Shown here in pieces: positions 10,777-21,273 of a stretch of DNA of 64,000 bases. The notes below the pieces were generated by a model that worked only from the letters and a program-made list of their open reading frames with translations, was not told the DNA's origin and ran no database searches. The translations under genes and the position numbers were made by a program. The stretch comes from Asterias rubens. Its lineage: Eukaryota > Echinodermata > Asteroidea > Forcipulatida > Asteriidae. Numbering within the stretch: position 1 is the first letter of the stretch; each line of letters opens with the position of its first letter. The stretch spans positions 4,738,762-4,802,761 of the forward strand of contig NC_047064.1 of the NCBI RefSeq assembly GCF_902459465.1, read 5' to 3'.

Positions 10777-13700
10777 GTAAGCTCAACAACAACTTAGTTA
10801 TTATTTGGAATTTGAGGCATTGCATGGTGAGGTATCAATGGTTTGCGGGAACACCATGTGTGTATATATTTGCCAGGTAGAGTTTGCTCTTTAGAGAACT
10901 GTCTTGCTGTTATACTCTACTACCGTGAAGCAGATTTTTCGGGAGACTTCCCAGTTCTGAAAAGGACTGTCTTGTAACTATATACTACCTTGGCGGAAGG
11001 TATAAAATCGGCCCGAACTACTTGGCATTATAGGATCGTTATTAAAGACACTGGACACTATTGGTAATTGTCAAAGACTAGTTTTCACAGTTAGTGTATC
11101 TCAACATATGCAGTAAATAACAAACCTGTGAAAATTTGGGCTCAATCGGTCGTCGAAGTTGCGAGATATCAATGAAAAAAAAAAAAAACACGGTACCGTG
11201 TCGCATCATGGTCACACGAAGTTGTGTGCTTTCAGATGCTTGATTTCGAGACCTCAAATTCTAAATCTGAGGTCTCGAAATCTAATTCGTTGAAAATTAT
11301 TTCTTTCTCAAAATCAACCTCTCCCCATTACTTTTACCAAGAAAGGTTTTATAATGATAGTTATTTTGAATACCAATAGTGTCCACTGCCTTTTAACTGC
11401 ACTAATAATAATAATAATAATAATAGTAATAATAACCCGTTTTTATATAGCACTTTTCACACCCGGAGGGCGTCCCAAAGCGCTTCACATTATTACCCCT
11501 GGTCACTGGGCCTTCAATCACTCCTTAAACCATCTCAGCTCCCTGGTGGGGAGTATGCAGCCTTATCAGGTGACGGATGTCTTATTACCCAACAGCGACG
11601 TGTAAAAGCACTAGCGAGTAGGCCTACACTTTTCCGAGCATGCATTGTGGACAAATCAAAATCTAAGGGTTTGTCCATAACTCGGGAACCCTGACCACAT
11701 TCCAGAGTAGAGGATTGTTATACCAGTGGAGACCATTGAACGTTTTGTTACGCTTTAGTTTTATTGTGGACACTTTGGGGAAACGACAAGTATTTATATA
11801 TAGAAAAGTTTGCGGTAACACCATGTAATAACAATCTCTAAATGAGTTGGGGTGGTTCTGAAAAGAACCGTTGGATTAACTCGACGTTTCGATCAGTATG
11901 CTCTGATCGTCTTCTGGAGAATGCTGGACTCTGATGCTGCATGCTGCTTATGTACTGGGCGGTGGATCATCAGTGATGCATGAAGGCGGGAAATAGAGGC
12001 GGGAACTGAACTCGATGATGCGTGGTGAAACCTGTTGTGGAGCCTTGGGTGGTGTGTACAAGTATTTACGAATACCGTAGCATATAGTGGTTAGGCTGCA
12101 GGACTTGCAATCTCAGGTCGGGGGTTCGAATCCTACCAAGCTCATTGCTGATTTCACAACGACTAGACATGTTGTTTTAGTTGCTGAGTCACAATTGTCT
12201 TGACCCGTGCTATGCATATTAATCATAGACCAATGATATTATGAGGGAGATCGGCTGTTGCCAGATGGGTTGTTCCCTTGCGGGGGTTTGCGAGTTCCCT
12301 TGAAATGAATTGAGTTTGATTGAATTGAATTGTTTTATTTATAAACAATACATGAAATTGTATTCCCTTGGCGGAAAGATCATCATTCTAATTAGACAAA
12401 TATTTATTTAATGTAATACCCGTCAACGCAACCATTGAATAATGGACTTAGCAAGACCATGGCAAGACCATGTCAGACCACGATGCAGTTATAGTATTTT
12501 TTATTATTTTTTTCAATTCTCCATTGTAGTTGTCCTTCTGGCTGATGGGTGCAACACCGAATGGCAGGTGAGTTACTCTAAACCACTTGGGCGCTGATTG
12601 AACCATAGCTTAGAGGGAAGGTACACGTTTGGTAATTACTCAAAACAAATATTAAATTAAAAACTGACTCGGTAACTAGCATTGGAGAGCTGTTGGTGGT
12701 ATAAAACATTGTGACCAACAGCTCACTCTGAAGTAGCATAGATTTTGAGAAAGAGGTAATTTCTCGCTAAAATAATAACAGACTTCTAGCTAGAAGTCTT
12801 TTATTCCTATCTGAACGCACACAAATTCGTCCAAAAAGGGTGTTTTTTCTGTCATCATTTTCTCGCAACTCCGATGACCAATTGAGCTCAAATTTTCACA
12901 GACTTGTTTTTTTGTTTTGTTTTTTTTTTGCTTATGTTGGGATACACCAAGACTGGTCAATTGCCAAAGGTGTACCTTCCCTTTAATACCAAGCATATGG
13001 GACATTCGAAAATGATAGCCAATAGTTTATTAAAACAATATAATTTATATGGTAGGATTTGACACTTTGCATGGCGGACATACGATATAGAAAGGTTTGC
13101 GACAAAAACATGTAATATGATAAACTGAAAATGAGATGGGGTGGTTCTGAAAAGAACCGTTGGTTTCAAAGAGTTGAAACCAACGGTTCTTTTCAGAACC
13201 ACCCCACTTCATTTTGAGATTATCATTCCACAAACCTTTCTACATCATATATAAGCAAGTTCGAGTGCGGCACTATAGTCGACTATAGTCGACCATAGGT
13301 TGATTTTGCCTGGTACCCAGGATGTATTGAATGCATAGGTAACCATGGAATATTGACCAGTGGTTGGCAAATGGTCGCCACCCGAACTTGCTCATAATTA
13401 TCTTGGTGATCGACGACGACGACGACGACGATCACATTGCATTGCAAAACGTTTTTATTGTATTTTATTTATTTTTGTCAAACCATAGTTGGTGGATTAA
13501 GTTGATCAAAACATCACAATGAAAAAAAAATTAGTTGTCACTGTCACACGCTTTGGCTGCCCGAAAGTCCAGATTCTTGCACACAAAAAAAACATACGCT
13601 CTCGAGGAATACTTCCACAGTCCAATGATAGGGGAAAAGAAGAAATTACAATATTGTTCTCTGTTTCTTATTTTTCCGGTATAGTTACCTAATTTCTGTG

Positions 13701-13849
13701 AGAAATGGGAGGATAGGACAGGATGCCCAAGAATTTATTCCCCGGTCTGTGCGGACGGCAATCGACAGTTCCCCACTGACTGCGTCATGTGCAAAAAGAT
13801 AAAAGAAGAAAGACTCAACATCACCTCGTACACGGATGGGCCATGCTAG
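10734..13849 (+). CDS. Secreted Kazal-type serine protease inhibitor, single domain
   Basis: Coding exons 10734-10776, 12530-12567 and 13685-13849 join in frame into an 81-aa protein. Residues 1 to about 19 form a hydrophobic signal peptide. A single Kazal domain follows with cysteines 32, 41, 49, 60, 63 and 81. The central part, GCPRIYSPVC followed by a DGN turn, is the classic SPINK-type pattern. Family members block serine proteases through a loop after the second domain Cys. The P1 position here is Arg43 (P1' Ile44), which predicts inhibition of trypsin-like enzymes. Asn72-Ile-Thr is an N-glycosylation sequon. Cys22, just after the signal peptide, is an extra seventh Cys. All introns have GT-AG ends. 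A TATA box lies upstream and AATAAA lies 39 bp after the stop. The target protease and tissue cannot be read from sequence. Confidence 0.92.
10812..10878 (+). repeat. Fragment of dispersed element family I
   Basis: Contains TTGAGGCATTGCATGGTGAG and GGTTTGCGGGAACACCATGTG, the 5' part of the family seen more fully at 11795-11940 and 14646-14815. Intronic (Kazal gene intron 1). Confidence 0.45.
11043..11395 (+). repeat. MITE family A copy (CAGTGGACACTATTGGTAATT ends)
   Basis: Bounded by AAAGACACTGGACACTATTG and its reverse complement ending CCAATAGTGTCCACTGCCTTTT. The core has AACAAACCTGTGAAAATTTG, GGCTCAATCGGTCGTCGAAG and an inner palindrome GATTTCGAGACCTCA...TGAGGTCTCGAAATC. No coding capacity. 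It lies in intron 1 of the Kazal gene. Confidence 0.85.
11403..11600 (+). repeat. Dispersed element with TATATAGCACTTTTCACACC motif
   Basis: After an (AAT)n microsatellite comes CCGTTTTTATATAGCACTTT, CACACCCGGAGGGCGTCCCA and AAGCGCTTCACATTATTACC, ending GGGGAGTATGCAGCC. A related copy is at 35936-36080. The sequence behaves like a SINE body. Confidence 0.65.
11795..11940 (+). repeat. Dispersed element family I
   Basis: Contains TTTGCGGTAACACCATGTAA, GTGGTTCTGAAAAGAACCGT, CGACGTTTCGATCAGTATGC and TCTGATCGTCTTCTGGAGAA. Other copies are near 13055-13250, 14646-14815, 27990-28110 (reverse) and 35510-35625. Confidence 0.7.
12068..12330 (+). repeat. tRNA-derived SINE, family V
   Basis: A tRNA-like head has an A-box-like ATAGTGGTTAGGCTGCAGGA and a B-box GGGGTTCGAATCC. 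A unique body follows with CCCTTGCGGGGGTTTGCGAG. The same element lies in reverse at 56058-56245. The head lacks a full cloverleaf and continues into a shared body, so this is a SINE and not a tRNA gene. Intronic (Kazal gene intron 1). Confidence 0.7.
12530..12567 (+). CDS. Kazal inhibitor exon 2
   Basis: A 38-nt exon encoding residues 15-27 (end of the signal peptide and the linker CNTEWQ). The acceptor is CCATTGTAG|TT and the donor CAG|GTGAGT (phase 0). Confidence 0.85.
12612..12986 (+). repeat. MITE family B copy (AGGGAAGGTACACGTTTGGTAATT ends)
   Basis: Bounded by AGGGAAGGTACACGTTTGGT and the reverse form GGTGTACCTTCCCTTT. The inner palindrome is GACTTCTAGCTAGAAGTC. The core resembles family A (TTGAGCTCAAATTTTCACAG) but the ends differ. 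It lies in Kazal intron 2. Confidence 0.85.
13055..13250. repeat. Palindromic pair of family I ends
   Basis: GGGGTGGTTCTGAAAAGAAC with CGTTGGTTTCAA is followed within a few bases by its reverse complement ending TTCTTTTCAGAACCACCCC. The outer arms (AGAAAGGTTTGCG / CACAAACCTTTCTA) also pair. This is two truncated family I copies facing each other, or one rearranged copy. Confidence 0.75.
13253..13394. repeat. Inverted-repeat element R, copy 1
   Basis: Begins AAGCAAGTTCGAGTGCGGCA and ends CACCCGAACTTGCTCA, with TTGATTTTGCCTGGTACCCA inside. A shorter copy is at 17868-17980. The GAGCAAGTTCGRGTG ends are inverted repeats. Confidence 0.75.
13685..13849 (+). CDS. Kazal inhibitor exon 3 (Kazal domain and stop)
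   Basis: Encodes residues 28-81, containing all six domain cysteines, followed by TAG. The acceptor is TTTTTCCGGTATAG|TTACC. The C-terminal Cys is the last residue, as in SPINK1-type proteins that end in GPC. Confidence 0.93.
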   Translation, partial: LPNFCEKWEDRTGCPRIYSPVCADGNRQFPTDCVMCKKIKEERLNITSYTDGPC

Positions 13850-13887
13850 ACTCCAAAGGTCGACTTATAAGTTATTCACACGGCAGC

Positions 13888-13893
13888 AATAAA
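13888..13893 (+). terminator. Poly(A) signal AATAAA of the Kazal gene
   Basis: AATAAA lies in the context GCAGCAATAAACAGTGG, 39 bp after the stop codon. This is a plausible cleavage/polyadenylation signal giving a short 3' UTR. Confidence 0.65.
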
Positions 13894-14329
13894 CAGTGGT
13901 CCCTTGCTTAATTTAAGCAGATTTAAAATCTAGCAATTATTGACAAGATTTTACAAGGGGCCTTGGATATAAGTACACAATAGTTAGTCCTTTCACACGA
14001 GGTACATATTGTAAAATAGCACAACCATGCTACAATTTAGCAAGAGACCCTTGCTAAATTGCTCTCGTGTGAAGGGTCAACACAATGTATTTGTATTTAA
14101 AATAAAATATATATATACAACATGTATATCAAATTGCTTCGTGCAGAACAGAGCACTGGGCATGATCAGCAGTAAGAGTCTATCACATGAAGTAAATCGA
14201 CTCATGTTCTCAGAATATTGAAATGGATTTCCTTGGAGAGCCATACTGTTTCGGATTCTTCCTACGTAGAGTTTGACCCTCTCCATTATTTTAGTGAAGC
14301 CATCTTACAATGTTTTCTCCCACATTCAA

Positions 14330-14560
14330 ATTACAATACATTAAGAAGGCCCTGCGACGGGCGGTAACCTGTGCCCAATTGTATAAAGCCTGTAAGCACA
14401 AAAAAAACCTTGCTAAGCACATGAAAATATTGCTTATCAAAAACAGGTTGCCGGCCCGCATTCCAATAAATTTACGTTGTTGTGACTGGTGTCCCACTCA
14501 TTTTTCGCTTGGCATTATTAATTTGTTAAGCATTATTTTCTGCTAAACGGCTTTATGAAG
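14330..14560. repeat. Decayed copy of inverted-repeat family J
   Basis: Contains CCCAATTGTATAAAGCCTGTAAGCAC, then GCTAAGCAC...ATTGCTTATCAAAAACAGGTTGCC and AAACGGCTTTATGAAGTTGGGC. This follows the order of family J (outer arms around GGGCCCAATTTCATAGAGCTGCT, inner TTTTTATCAAGG), but it is diverged. Confidence 0.45.
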
Positions 14561-14645
14561 TTGGGCACTGTTGTTCTTGTTGGTATCCGTTGGTTTCCGT
14601 GTGCATTATTACTGGTGTTGAATTTAGGGTGGGATTTTGGTGTTA

Positions 14646-14815
14646 AGGATTTGAAACGTTTCATGGTGGAAAACCGATATGGAAAGGTTTGTGGTAACAC
14701 CACGTAATGACCATCTCTTTGGGTAAGGGTGCATGGTTCTAAAAAGAACCGTTGGCTTCAACTTGACGTTTTCAACTTATTGTTTCGATCAGAATGCTCT
14801 GATCGTCTTCTGGAG
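14646..14815 (+). repeat. Dispersed element family I
   Basis: Carries GGATTTGAAACGTTTCATGG, GGAAAGGTTTGTGGTAACAC, GGTTCTAAAAAGAACCGTTG and GATCAGAATGCTCTGATCGT then CTTCTGGAGAA. It is the longest + strand copy of this family in the window. Confidence 0.7.
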
Positions 14816-14839
14816 AAAAAATGCTATTATGATAAGGTT

Positions 14840-15400
14840 ATCCGATAAGGACAAGGCTAAGGGAAAGGAACGGGTAGTGGTATTGGCAATGTTAAGGTAA
14901 GATTGAGGTTAAAGATAAAGCCAGGGTACGGTCAATATGTATAAGGCTAAAGTGGGGTAAGGTAAAGGGTACTGGGTGGAGAAAAGATTAAGGGTAGGAT
15001 GAAGGGCATACTGGGTGGAGGAAAGATTAAGAGTATAGGGTAAATCCTTTAAAGGGTACTGGGTGGAGGAAATTTTAAGGGTAAGGTTAAAGGAAAGGGT
15101 AAAGTCAAGTGCAGTGTAGGGGCAAGGTTAGGAAGGCTAAAGTAAAGGGTAAATGAAAGGTATACGGAGTGAAGGAAATAGTGGGCGTAAAGGCAAGAGT
15201 GAAGCAAAGGGTTAAGAAGGCGAAGGGTTCAGGTAAAGGGTATAAAGGGGTGCAGGAAAATAATGGTACGTGCAAAAGTTTGTGGGATAAGGCGCAGAGG
15301 GTTAGTTTTAGGGTAAATAGTAAATCTATGTTTAAAGGGCCAGCAGAAGATGAAGGGTATAAATAGAGGGATAAAGGGGAGGGAGGGAGAAAGGTTAAGA
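14840..15400 (+). repeat. Purine-rich degenerate tandem repeat
   Basis: A block of about 550 bp made of variants of AAAGGGTAAGGTTAAGG and GGGTACTGGGTGGAGGAAA. G and A dominate on this strand throughout. Short open frames across it (for example 15169-15366) are low-complexity artefacts. Confidence 0.75.
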
Positions 15401-15839
15401 CAAAGGTGTGTTAAGAACTATTATTTATAATTGCTTGAATGTATTGTACTCAACAACTAATTCGGAACATTCTAATTGTCTTTTAAATATCATTTATCAA
15501 GTTGTGTTCCCCACTTCCCGTATTTAAGACTATTGGTTGACTGTGAATGTATTTCTCACTCAATAAATTTAATTGCATCGATGCTTCACCAAAACAACTT
15601 CTGACGAGGAAATTTTTTATTGATTTTGCACAAACAAAAATTTGTTTTGTTTCAATTTGCTGTAAAATGATTTCATTATGAAATAAATATTAGTGCACAT
15701 TTAAACTTGGTTATTTTCATCATTTTGATCCCCTTTGTAAGTAAAAAAAAAAAAAAAAAGGAAGTCTGCCCCAGCCAATTTAGCTCGTCGGGGCCGATAT
15801 TTTTGGGAGTTCATTGGCACCAAAATGGCTGTGAATATT

Positions 15840-16005
15840 CCCCCCTTATAGACAGGGTGACAGTCCATCGGACTATACTCCCCATCAAGCTCTCGCTGGA
15901 ACCCATTTGTTCTCCAGTGTGGAGAGAAGCAATCATGATAAAGTGCCTTGCTTAAGAACACAAGTGTCGGACTGACCAGGCCAGGATTCGAACCCTCATT
16001 CTGTA
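15840..16005 (-). repeat. tRNA-derived SINE fragment
   Basis: On the + strand the element reads GAAGCAATCATGATAAAGTG then CCTTGCTTAAGAACACAAGT and ends in a reverse B-box GGATTCGAACCCT. The same arrangement occurs at 36100-36290, so the element reads on the - strand. Confidence 0.6.
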
Positions 16006-17867
16006 AAAAGGTGGTTGGATTTTTAAGAAATCGCCGAAGATCCAGTGCGTTTTTATGTCCACGCATGAATAATAATCCCAAGAGTTTTAAGAGTGATAAC
16101 AAACGTAATACTTTCCCTTTAAGGTAATTGTGCAATATCTTGATGGCATTCATATGCCAAAAGGGTTGCGCGGTTTCCGCCGTACACCACGCGTTGGTTT
16201 GACAAATATTAATTATTGCGAAATATTAACAAGATAATGACGTGTACTTTGGACACATGCCCTCATTTTGTTGTTCCATTTTTTTAATTAGTAAGAGTTT
16301 CGTATTATTGATCACGCAAATAAAAGCTTAAAACAACACGAGGTTGGAAAACAATAGGCCTTTTCTGGACTAGAGGGCCTTCCACGCACCAATTAGTTAT
16401 ACCTCTTTGACAATACAAAGACTGCAGACTATGGTGTCGAATTGGTATGCATTGCGTTGGCCAATAACTAAATGTTTTTCGTTCTCGTCTTATAGATCTG
16501 TTTAGACAAAATTCTGCCTTGATAAACGCGAGCAAAATGGTAAAAAAAACTCTAAAGAAGAAAAAAAAACCTGGTCAGAAATCAGAATGCGGTACAATAC
16601 TTCTAAATCATAATCGAGTTTGGGCGGAACACATCCTGAGCAAGAATTTGAAGCACATCAACATTATGCTTACCTGATAAGGTTACCAGCCAAAATCGCA
16701 TGCCACATGCTCATTTCTGCTAAGCAGGAATTGTTAACACAGGTTTCTACTTAAGTGAGACCGGTGTGGCCAAGTGATCGATCACCAATCTACATGTACG
16801 TCATGTCGATCCTTAAACAAAAATGTACGAAACGTCGGACAAAAATGTACTTTATGATTTCATGCAATTAATTTCTGGAAAACCATCAGAATATTTTCTT
16901 TCCCTTCCGTAAACAAACTATGCTCTACTTTTATTTCTGCTATATGAGAGAATGCAGATAAAAGGCATACAATAATTGGTTTTTATTTCAATTCACTAAT
17001 GAGTTTTTCGTAATATTATTGTGGTCTTCCCGCAACGTGACTGCGGCAGCGGTCAATATCAGATTTGCAACTGCAGTTTGGCAACAACAATATACAGGAT
17101 ATTGAGCAATCCGTCATGTTTTTTTTTTTTTTTTCATGGCACACAGCTGAAAGCGGGGAAAATAGAAACCCTTGTATGAATTAATTAAAAATGCGACATA
17201 GAACAGATAATGGGGCCTTGGGTTTTTTAATCTGTTTTGTTAATTTTTTTTTTTACATCAAAGTATAATTTCAGCATTGTTTTGTTCTGATGTACATTTA
17301 TGTATGTCTTAGTACTTTAAATCAGTCTCCTTTAAACCTACGCGTAGACCTACTATCCAACCAAATTGTCAACAACAAAATATTCAGCATAAATTAATGT
17401 TAAAAAAAAAAAAACCCATAGGTTACAATTTTCGTCGGACTACGTTTATGGGTCGGGCTATATTTAGGTTGCGTCTATATTCGAAATAGCCTTGTTGAAT
17501 TTTTCTTTTCTTTTTAAATGCTAATTCTCACCACCAAGACCACCGGGAGTGTGCCTACGCTTGACCCAGGTAAAACATAAAGTGCAGTGTGTATGTCACA
17601 CCCACATAATTGGTGTCTGGTAAAACAAAAATAGGGTTTATTATTCTTTATTCCCGCTGCAAACTCCAAGAACAAAAACTGTACACAATGTTCTGCAATC
17701 CAGCCTTCAATAGAAAAGTTATCGTCATTTATTGCTATGTATACATCCATGATTGATATTCACTTCAACAACAAATGTACATGATTATTAAAATGCATCA
17801 AGATTCAAACTGAGCAGATCTAATGATTCAAAAATAGTGTCTTCGAAAAAGCTTAAGTGCACAATCA

Positions 17868-17980
17868 TGAGCAAGTTCGAGTGAGGCGCTACGGTCGACT
17901 ATAGGTTGATTTTGCCTGGTACCCATGATGTATTCAATGCATAGGTAACCATGGAACTGGTCGCCACCCGAACTTGCTCA
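17868..17980. repeat. Inverted-repeat element R, copy 2
   Basis: TGAGCAAGTTCGAGTGAGGC at the left and CACCCGAACTTGCTCA at the right, with the shared GATTTTGCCTGGTACCCATG and ATTCAATGCATAGGTAACCA. It is about 30 bp shorter than the copy at 13253-13394. Confidence 0.75.
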
Positions 17981-18177
17981 ATATAATGTAGTTTTTACAT
18001 ACCGTACAGTATGCTGGTAATCTGCTCCTGCTGAGCAAGATTGTTTGTGCTTTAAAGCTAATTAACTGTTTGTGATTGCCAGCTTTATATAACAGGGATG
18101 TGATAGGCTGTTGAGAAAAAAACTGAAATCTGAGCGCAAAGCGCGTGAGCATGTACGAGCTCAAAAACTTGCGAGCA

Positions 18178-18513
18178 TGAAGCCCAAATTTTTGTAGGAC
18201 AAAAAACACAATGTCCACAGATTTACACTATTAAAACCTACAGTTTGGAGATAATGATAGTAGAAAGCTTCCCTGAAAATATTACTTGCTGAGGTGCTGT
18301 ATTTTTTTAGGAATGAGTAAAACAATGTCATGGAGACGAAAATTATTTTAGCATGTAAAAACGTATTTTCATGACATTGTTTGACTCATTTCTAAAAGAA
18401 CACGACAGCACCTCAGCGACTAAAATTTAAAGGTATGCTTTCTACTATCAATATCTTCAAACGGTGTAAGTTTAATGTAATGATATGTCGACATTGTACC
18501 CAAATCCTTTAAA
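18178..18513. repeat. MITE-like family E copy
   Basis: Contains TTTGTAGGACAAAAAACACA, GATAATGATAGTAGAAAGCTT, ATTACTTGCTGAGGTGCTGT, a central ATGTCATGGAGACGAAAATT with the inverted TTTTCATGACATTGTTT, and an end TACCCAAATCCTTTAAA. Related copies are at 50847-51204 and 63631-63837. Confidence 0.75.
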
Positions 18514-19409
18514 AACAGACAAAATCACATCCCTGATATAAGTTGACCCTGCTGTGAAAGAACAATCGTTCGAAATTGTTTGCTACTAAGCGCATTGACC
18601 GAAGAAACCAGCCATAAACAGAACCCAAAACTCATTTTGGATGAAAAGTATAATGCTACCTGTACGCAAAATTTGTAAAGGCATAGCAAGTTTTTCGGCT
18701 CTTAAAACTAAGGTCTAAAATTGGTATGCATATCAAACCGTCCCGACTAATAATCGAATTTGATGAACTAACCAAACTTGACTTACAAATCAAATCATCC
18801 TGATTATCTTCAGCGTTAGGCTACATTTCAGTTTTTAGAGTTCTGACATCAGAGATTTCATTCTGATTTTAAATTCCGAAACTAGTGATGCAACACTAAC
18901 AGCTATTTCTACTTTGGTCACTACACAAATGTTGAAATAAAAAATGCAAATTGTGAGAATTTGGGGTATGAAAAAGCAAACGTTAGAAGTCACTGGTCGG
19001 CGACTTGCATTGAAAAAAAAGGAATGATTTGATGAAGCCGATGAAACTGATCAAGTAAGTTGTTTGGGTATAGACCCATCTGTAGAGGCTGCCAGCTTTG
19101 TTGTCAAACAAAGAAACGTGCATTAGCGCTATGTACAACTATCATATGATAGGTCTTCATGTGCTGTGAAGATGCATTCACCATACTGCAGCTCAGCATA
19201 GTGCATCTATCATTCAATACCATACAAATGATACTCGGATATGACCGCATCGATCAATTAAAAAATTACTGCACGGAAATTATGATCTCAGTGCGAAGTT
19301 AAGATATGACGTTATTATGATATGACCTCACTGACTGATTAAGACACAACCTCGGTGTAAAAATCAAATATGACCTTATTGCATAATATACTAATAATAT
19401 CTGTGGAAG

Positions 19410-19765
19410 TGTTGTGGCCGAGCGGTTAAGAGCATCGAATTCAAACTCTGGTGTTTCTGATCAGCAGAGTGTGGGTTCGAATCCCCAGCCGTGACACTTG
19501 TGTCCTTAAAAGCAAGACACTTAACCATTGCTTTGTCCTTCGGATGGTTCCCATGTGTTGTGTAACGCGTGTAAAAGAACCCAGTACACTTTTCGAAAAG
19601 AGAAGGGGTTCGCCCTGGTGTTCCTGGCTGTGGCTGCTGTATGCGCCGTAGCACCTGACCCTTATAAGGTGCTAAACAATTGGGTCTCAAACTCATCACT
19701 GCAATTACCTATCTTTCTGAAAGTTTGTATATACTCAGCGCCTTGAGTACCTTGTTTGGTAGATA
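19410..19765 (+). repeat. tRNA-derived SINE, family S (full-length)
   Basis: The head has an A-box TGGCCGAGCGGTTAAGAGC and a B-box GGGTTCGAATCCC, as in Leu/Ser tRNAs. A body follows (GTGTCCTTAAAAGCAAGACA, AGAAGGGGTTCGCCCTGGTG) and the 3' end has CAGCGCCTTGAGTACC. The body and the several other copies (29170-29376, 30475-30612, 39763-39862, 60196-60420) mark it as a SINE and not a tRNA gene. Confidence 0.8.
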
Positions 19766-20952
19766 CCAATATGAGGTTAATATTTCTTCTGACATATATG
19801 ATACATCAAGTCAAACTCAAGCACTTCCCAGAAAAAAGAGAAAAGTGAAGTCAATCGAACACCTGATGTGATATCTTTAAAGCATTCAGGATGTTCCATT
19901 ATCTTTCCTAATTTTGCGTATTTGAAACCTCCTATACTTATCTTATTGATGAGTGAATAAACCCAGTTTTGAGTTTTGGCAGGGAGTGCCTGGGTTTAAC
20001 ATGGAGCATCTACAATTGTGCACAAGCAACAGTGCAGATCAGTCAAAAAGGAAGACATATTTTAAAAAGGTATTCCCTAAGCATGCACACAAAATAAAAT
20101 CACCCGAATATGCCATAACCTTCAAATGAAACAATATACACATTCAAATACAGAATGGGAAAATAACATTACACTACACAGTATAATAGTCAAAAACAAA
20201 CAAACAAAATGAACTCAAATGAATGCCTTCTGAAAGAACAAAACAACTGTTTACAACACAGATCTGAAAAATAGATCTGTTAATTATCATAAATTGAATG
20301 ACAGTGAAAAAGTTTCCTATAAAATGATTCCCTCCAAAAAACGTATATAATTGTACGGGGAGTGGGGGGGGGGCAGTAGATAATTAAATAATAATAATAA
20401 TAACAGAACAAAAAATGTTTTTGTGTTTGTGACAAAACACACATAAACTATTTGGGAACACACAAACCTATGGAACTTTGAGTCCCATCAAAGAGTCAGC
20501 ATCAACATAACAAGCCAGATCATAATAATTTGTGTATATTATTTGGTTCCTTATTATAAAACTGAAAGGTATATTTGGCTGTTAAAGGCAGTGGAATAAT
20601 ATTAGTCCTTAGGGGAAAACACATGCCTTCTAAATTGTGCTAACTACACTTCCTTTTGACTGTAACTTCCATTTTGTTTCCTTTGATGTCATCTGATACT
20701 CAACCAAATTTATTGCCAGAACACCTAAATAAAATAATAAAAATAACACCAAAACCTGAACAAAATCATGCGGTATTCGGCTGTATCTAAACACACTGGT
20801 ATAAAAAGCCTACTTAGCAGAGAAGTTACAAAAAAGGGAGGCATAGTTTTCAATATATGGAACTAGTGCACAGGCTCATTGATATATTGGCACTGTTAGT
20901 TCAAATCCTGAGAATTATTCCACTTTTGTTTTGTTTTGTTTTGTTTTATGAA

Positions 20953-20958
20953 TTTATT
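20953..20958 (-). terminator. Candidate poly(A) signal of PDIA5
   Basis: AATAAA on the - strand lies about 155 bp past the PDIA5 stop codon. AT-rich surroundings make chance matches likely, and another lies at 20709. The true 3' end cannot be fixed from sequence. Confidence 0.35.
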
Positions 20959-21112
20959 TTTCTCTATATTATGAAGTAAAATGCTTTAGATTACTCCTTA
21001 CAATAGCAATAAAACTTTGGTTTGGAAAAAAAAAAAAAGTATCATCCTGATTTTTAGATTGAATGACTTTATGCCCGGCTAATTTCACCTAAAAGGGGTT
21101 CAACGACCTTCA

Positions 21113-21273
21113 TCAGAGTTCTTCTTTAGCCTGGTCGCTGTTCAGGGTCTTAAGACCTTGCATAAAGGAATAAAATTCGCCTTTCGTTCGGCCACCTTTG
21201 TATTCCTGGGTGATCCCGTCTGAAAATATTATGAAAGTTGGGAATCCCTTGACTTCGTTCTCTCTGCAAATAT
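21113..21273 (-). CDS. PDIA5: PDIA5 exon 23 (last coding exon, KEEL end)
   Basis: Residues 720-772: DICRENEVKGFPT carries the cis-Pro of domain 5, and the exon ends QAKEEL and TGA. The acceptor is GCCTCAG|AT. Confidence 0.93.

Larger units (their letters stand above)
13920..21100. other. Intergenic region between the Kazal gene and the 3' end of PDIA5
   Basis: I see no exon-like segment with domain similarity here. The region carries copies of families I, R, E and a tRNA-derived SINE, plus a purine-rich degenerate tandem repeat at 14.8-15.4 kb. The stretches 15400-15830, 16010-17860, 18520-19400 and 19780-20940 hold nothing I recognise beyond AT-rich sequence and short homopolymers. Confidence 0.6.

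Noticed and set aside
15701..16153. 150-codon open frame on the - strand
   Set aside because: It runs through a SINE fragment and an A-tract, shows no domain or codon-like constraint, and has poly-Phe from the homopolymer.
19410..19500. Possible tRNA gene (A and B boxes)
   Set aside because: The B-box is good, but a shared non-tRNA body and tail and several dispersed copies show it is a tRNA-derived SINE.
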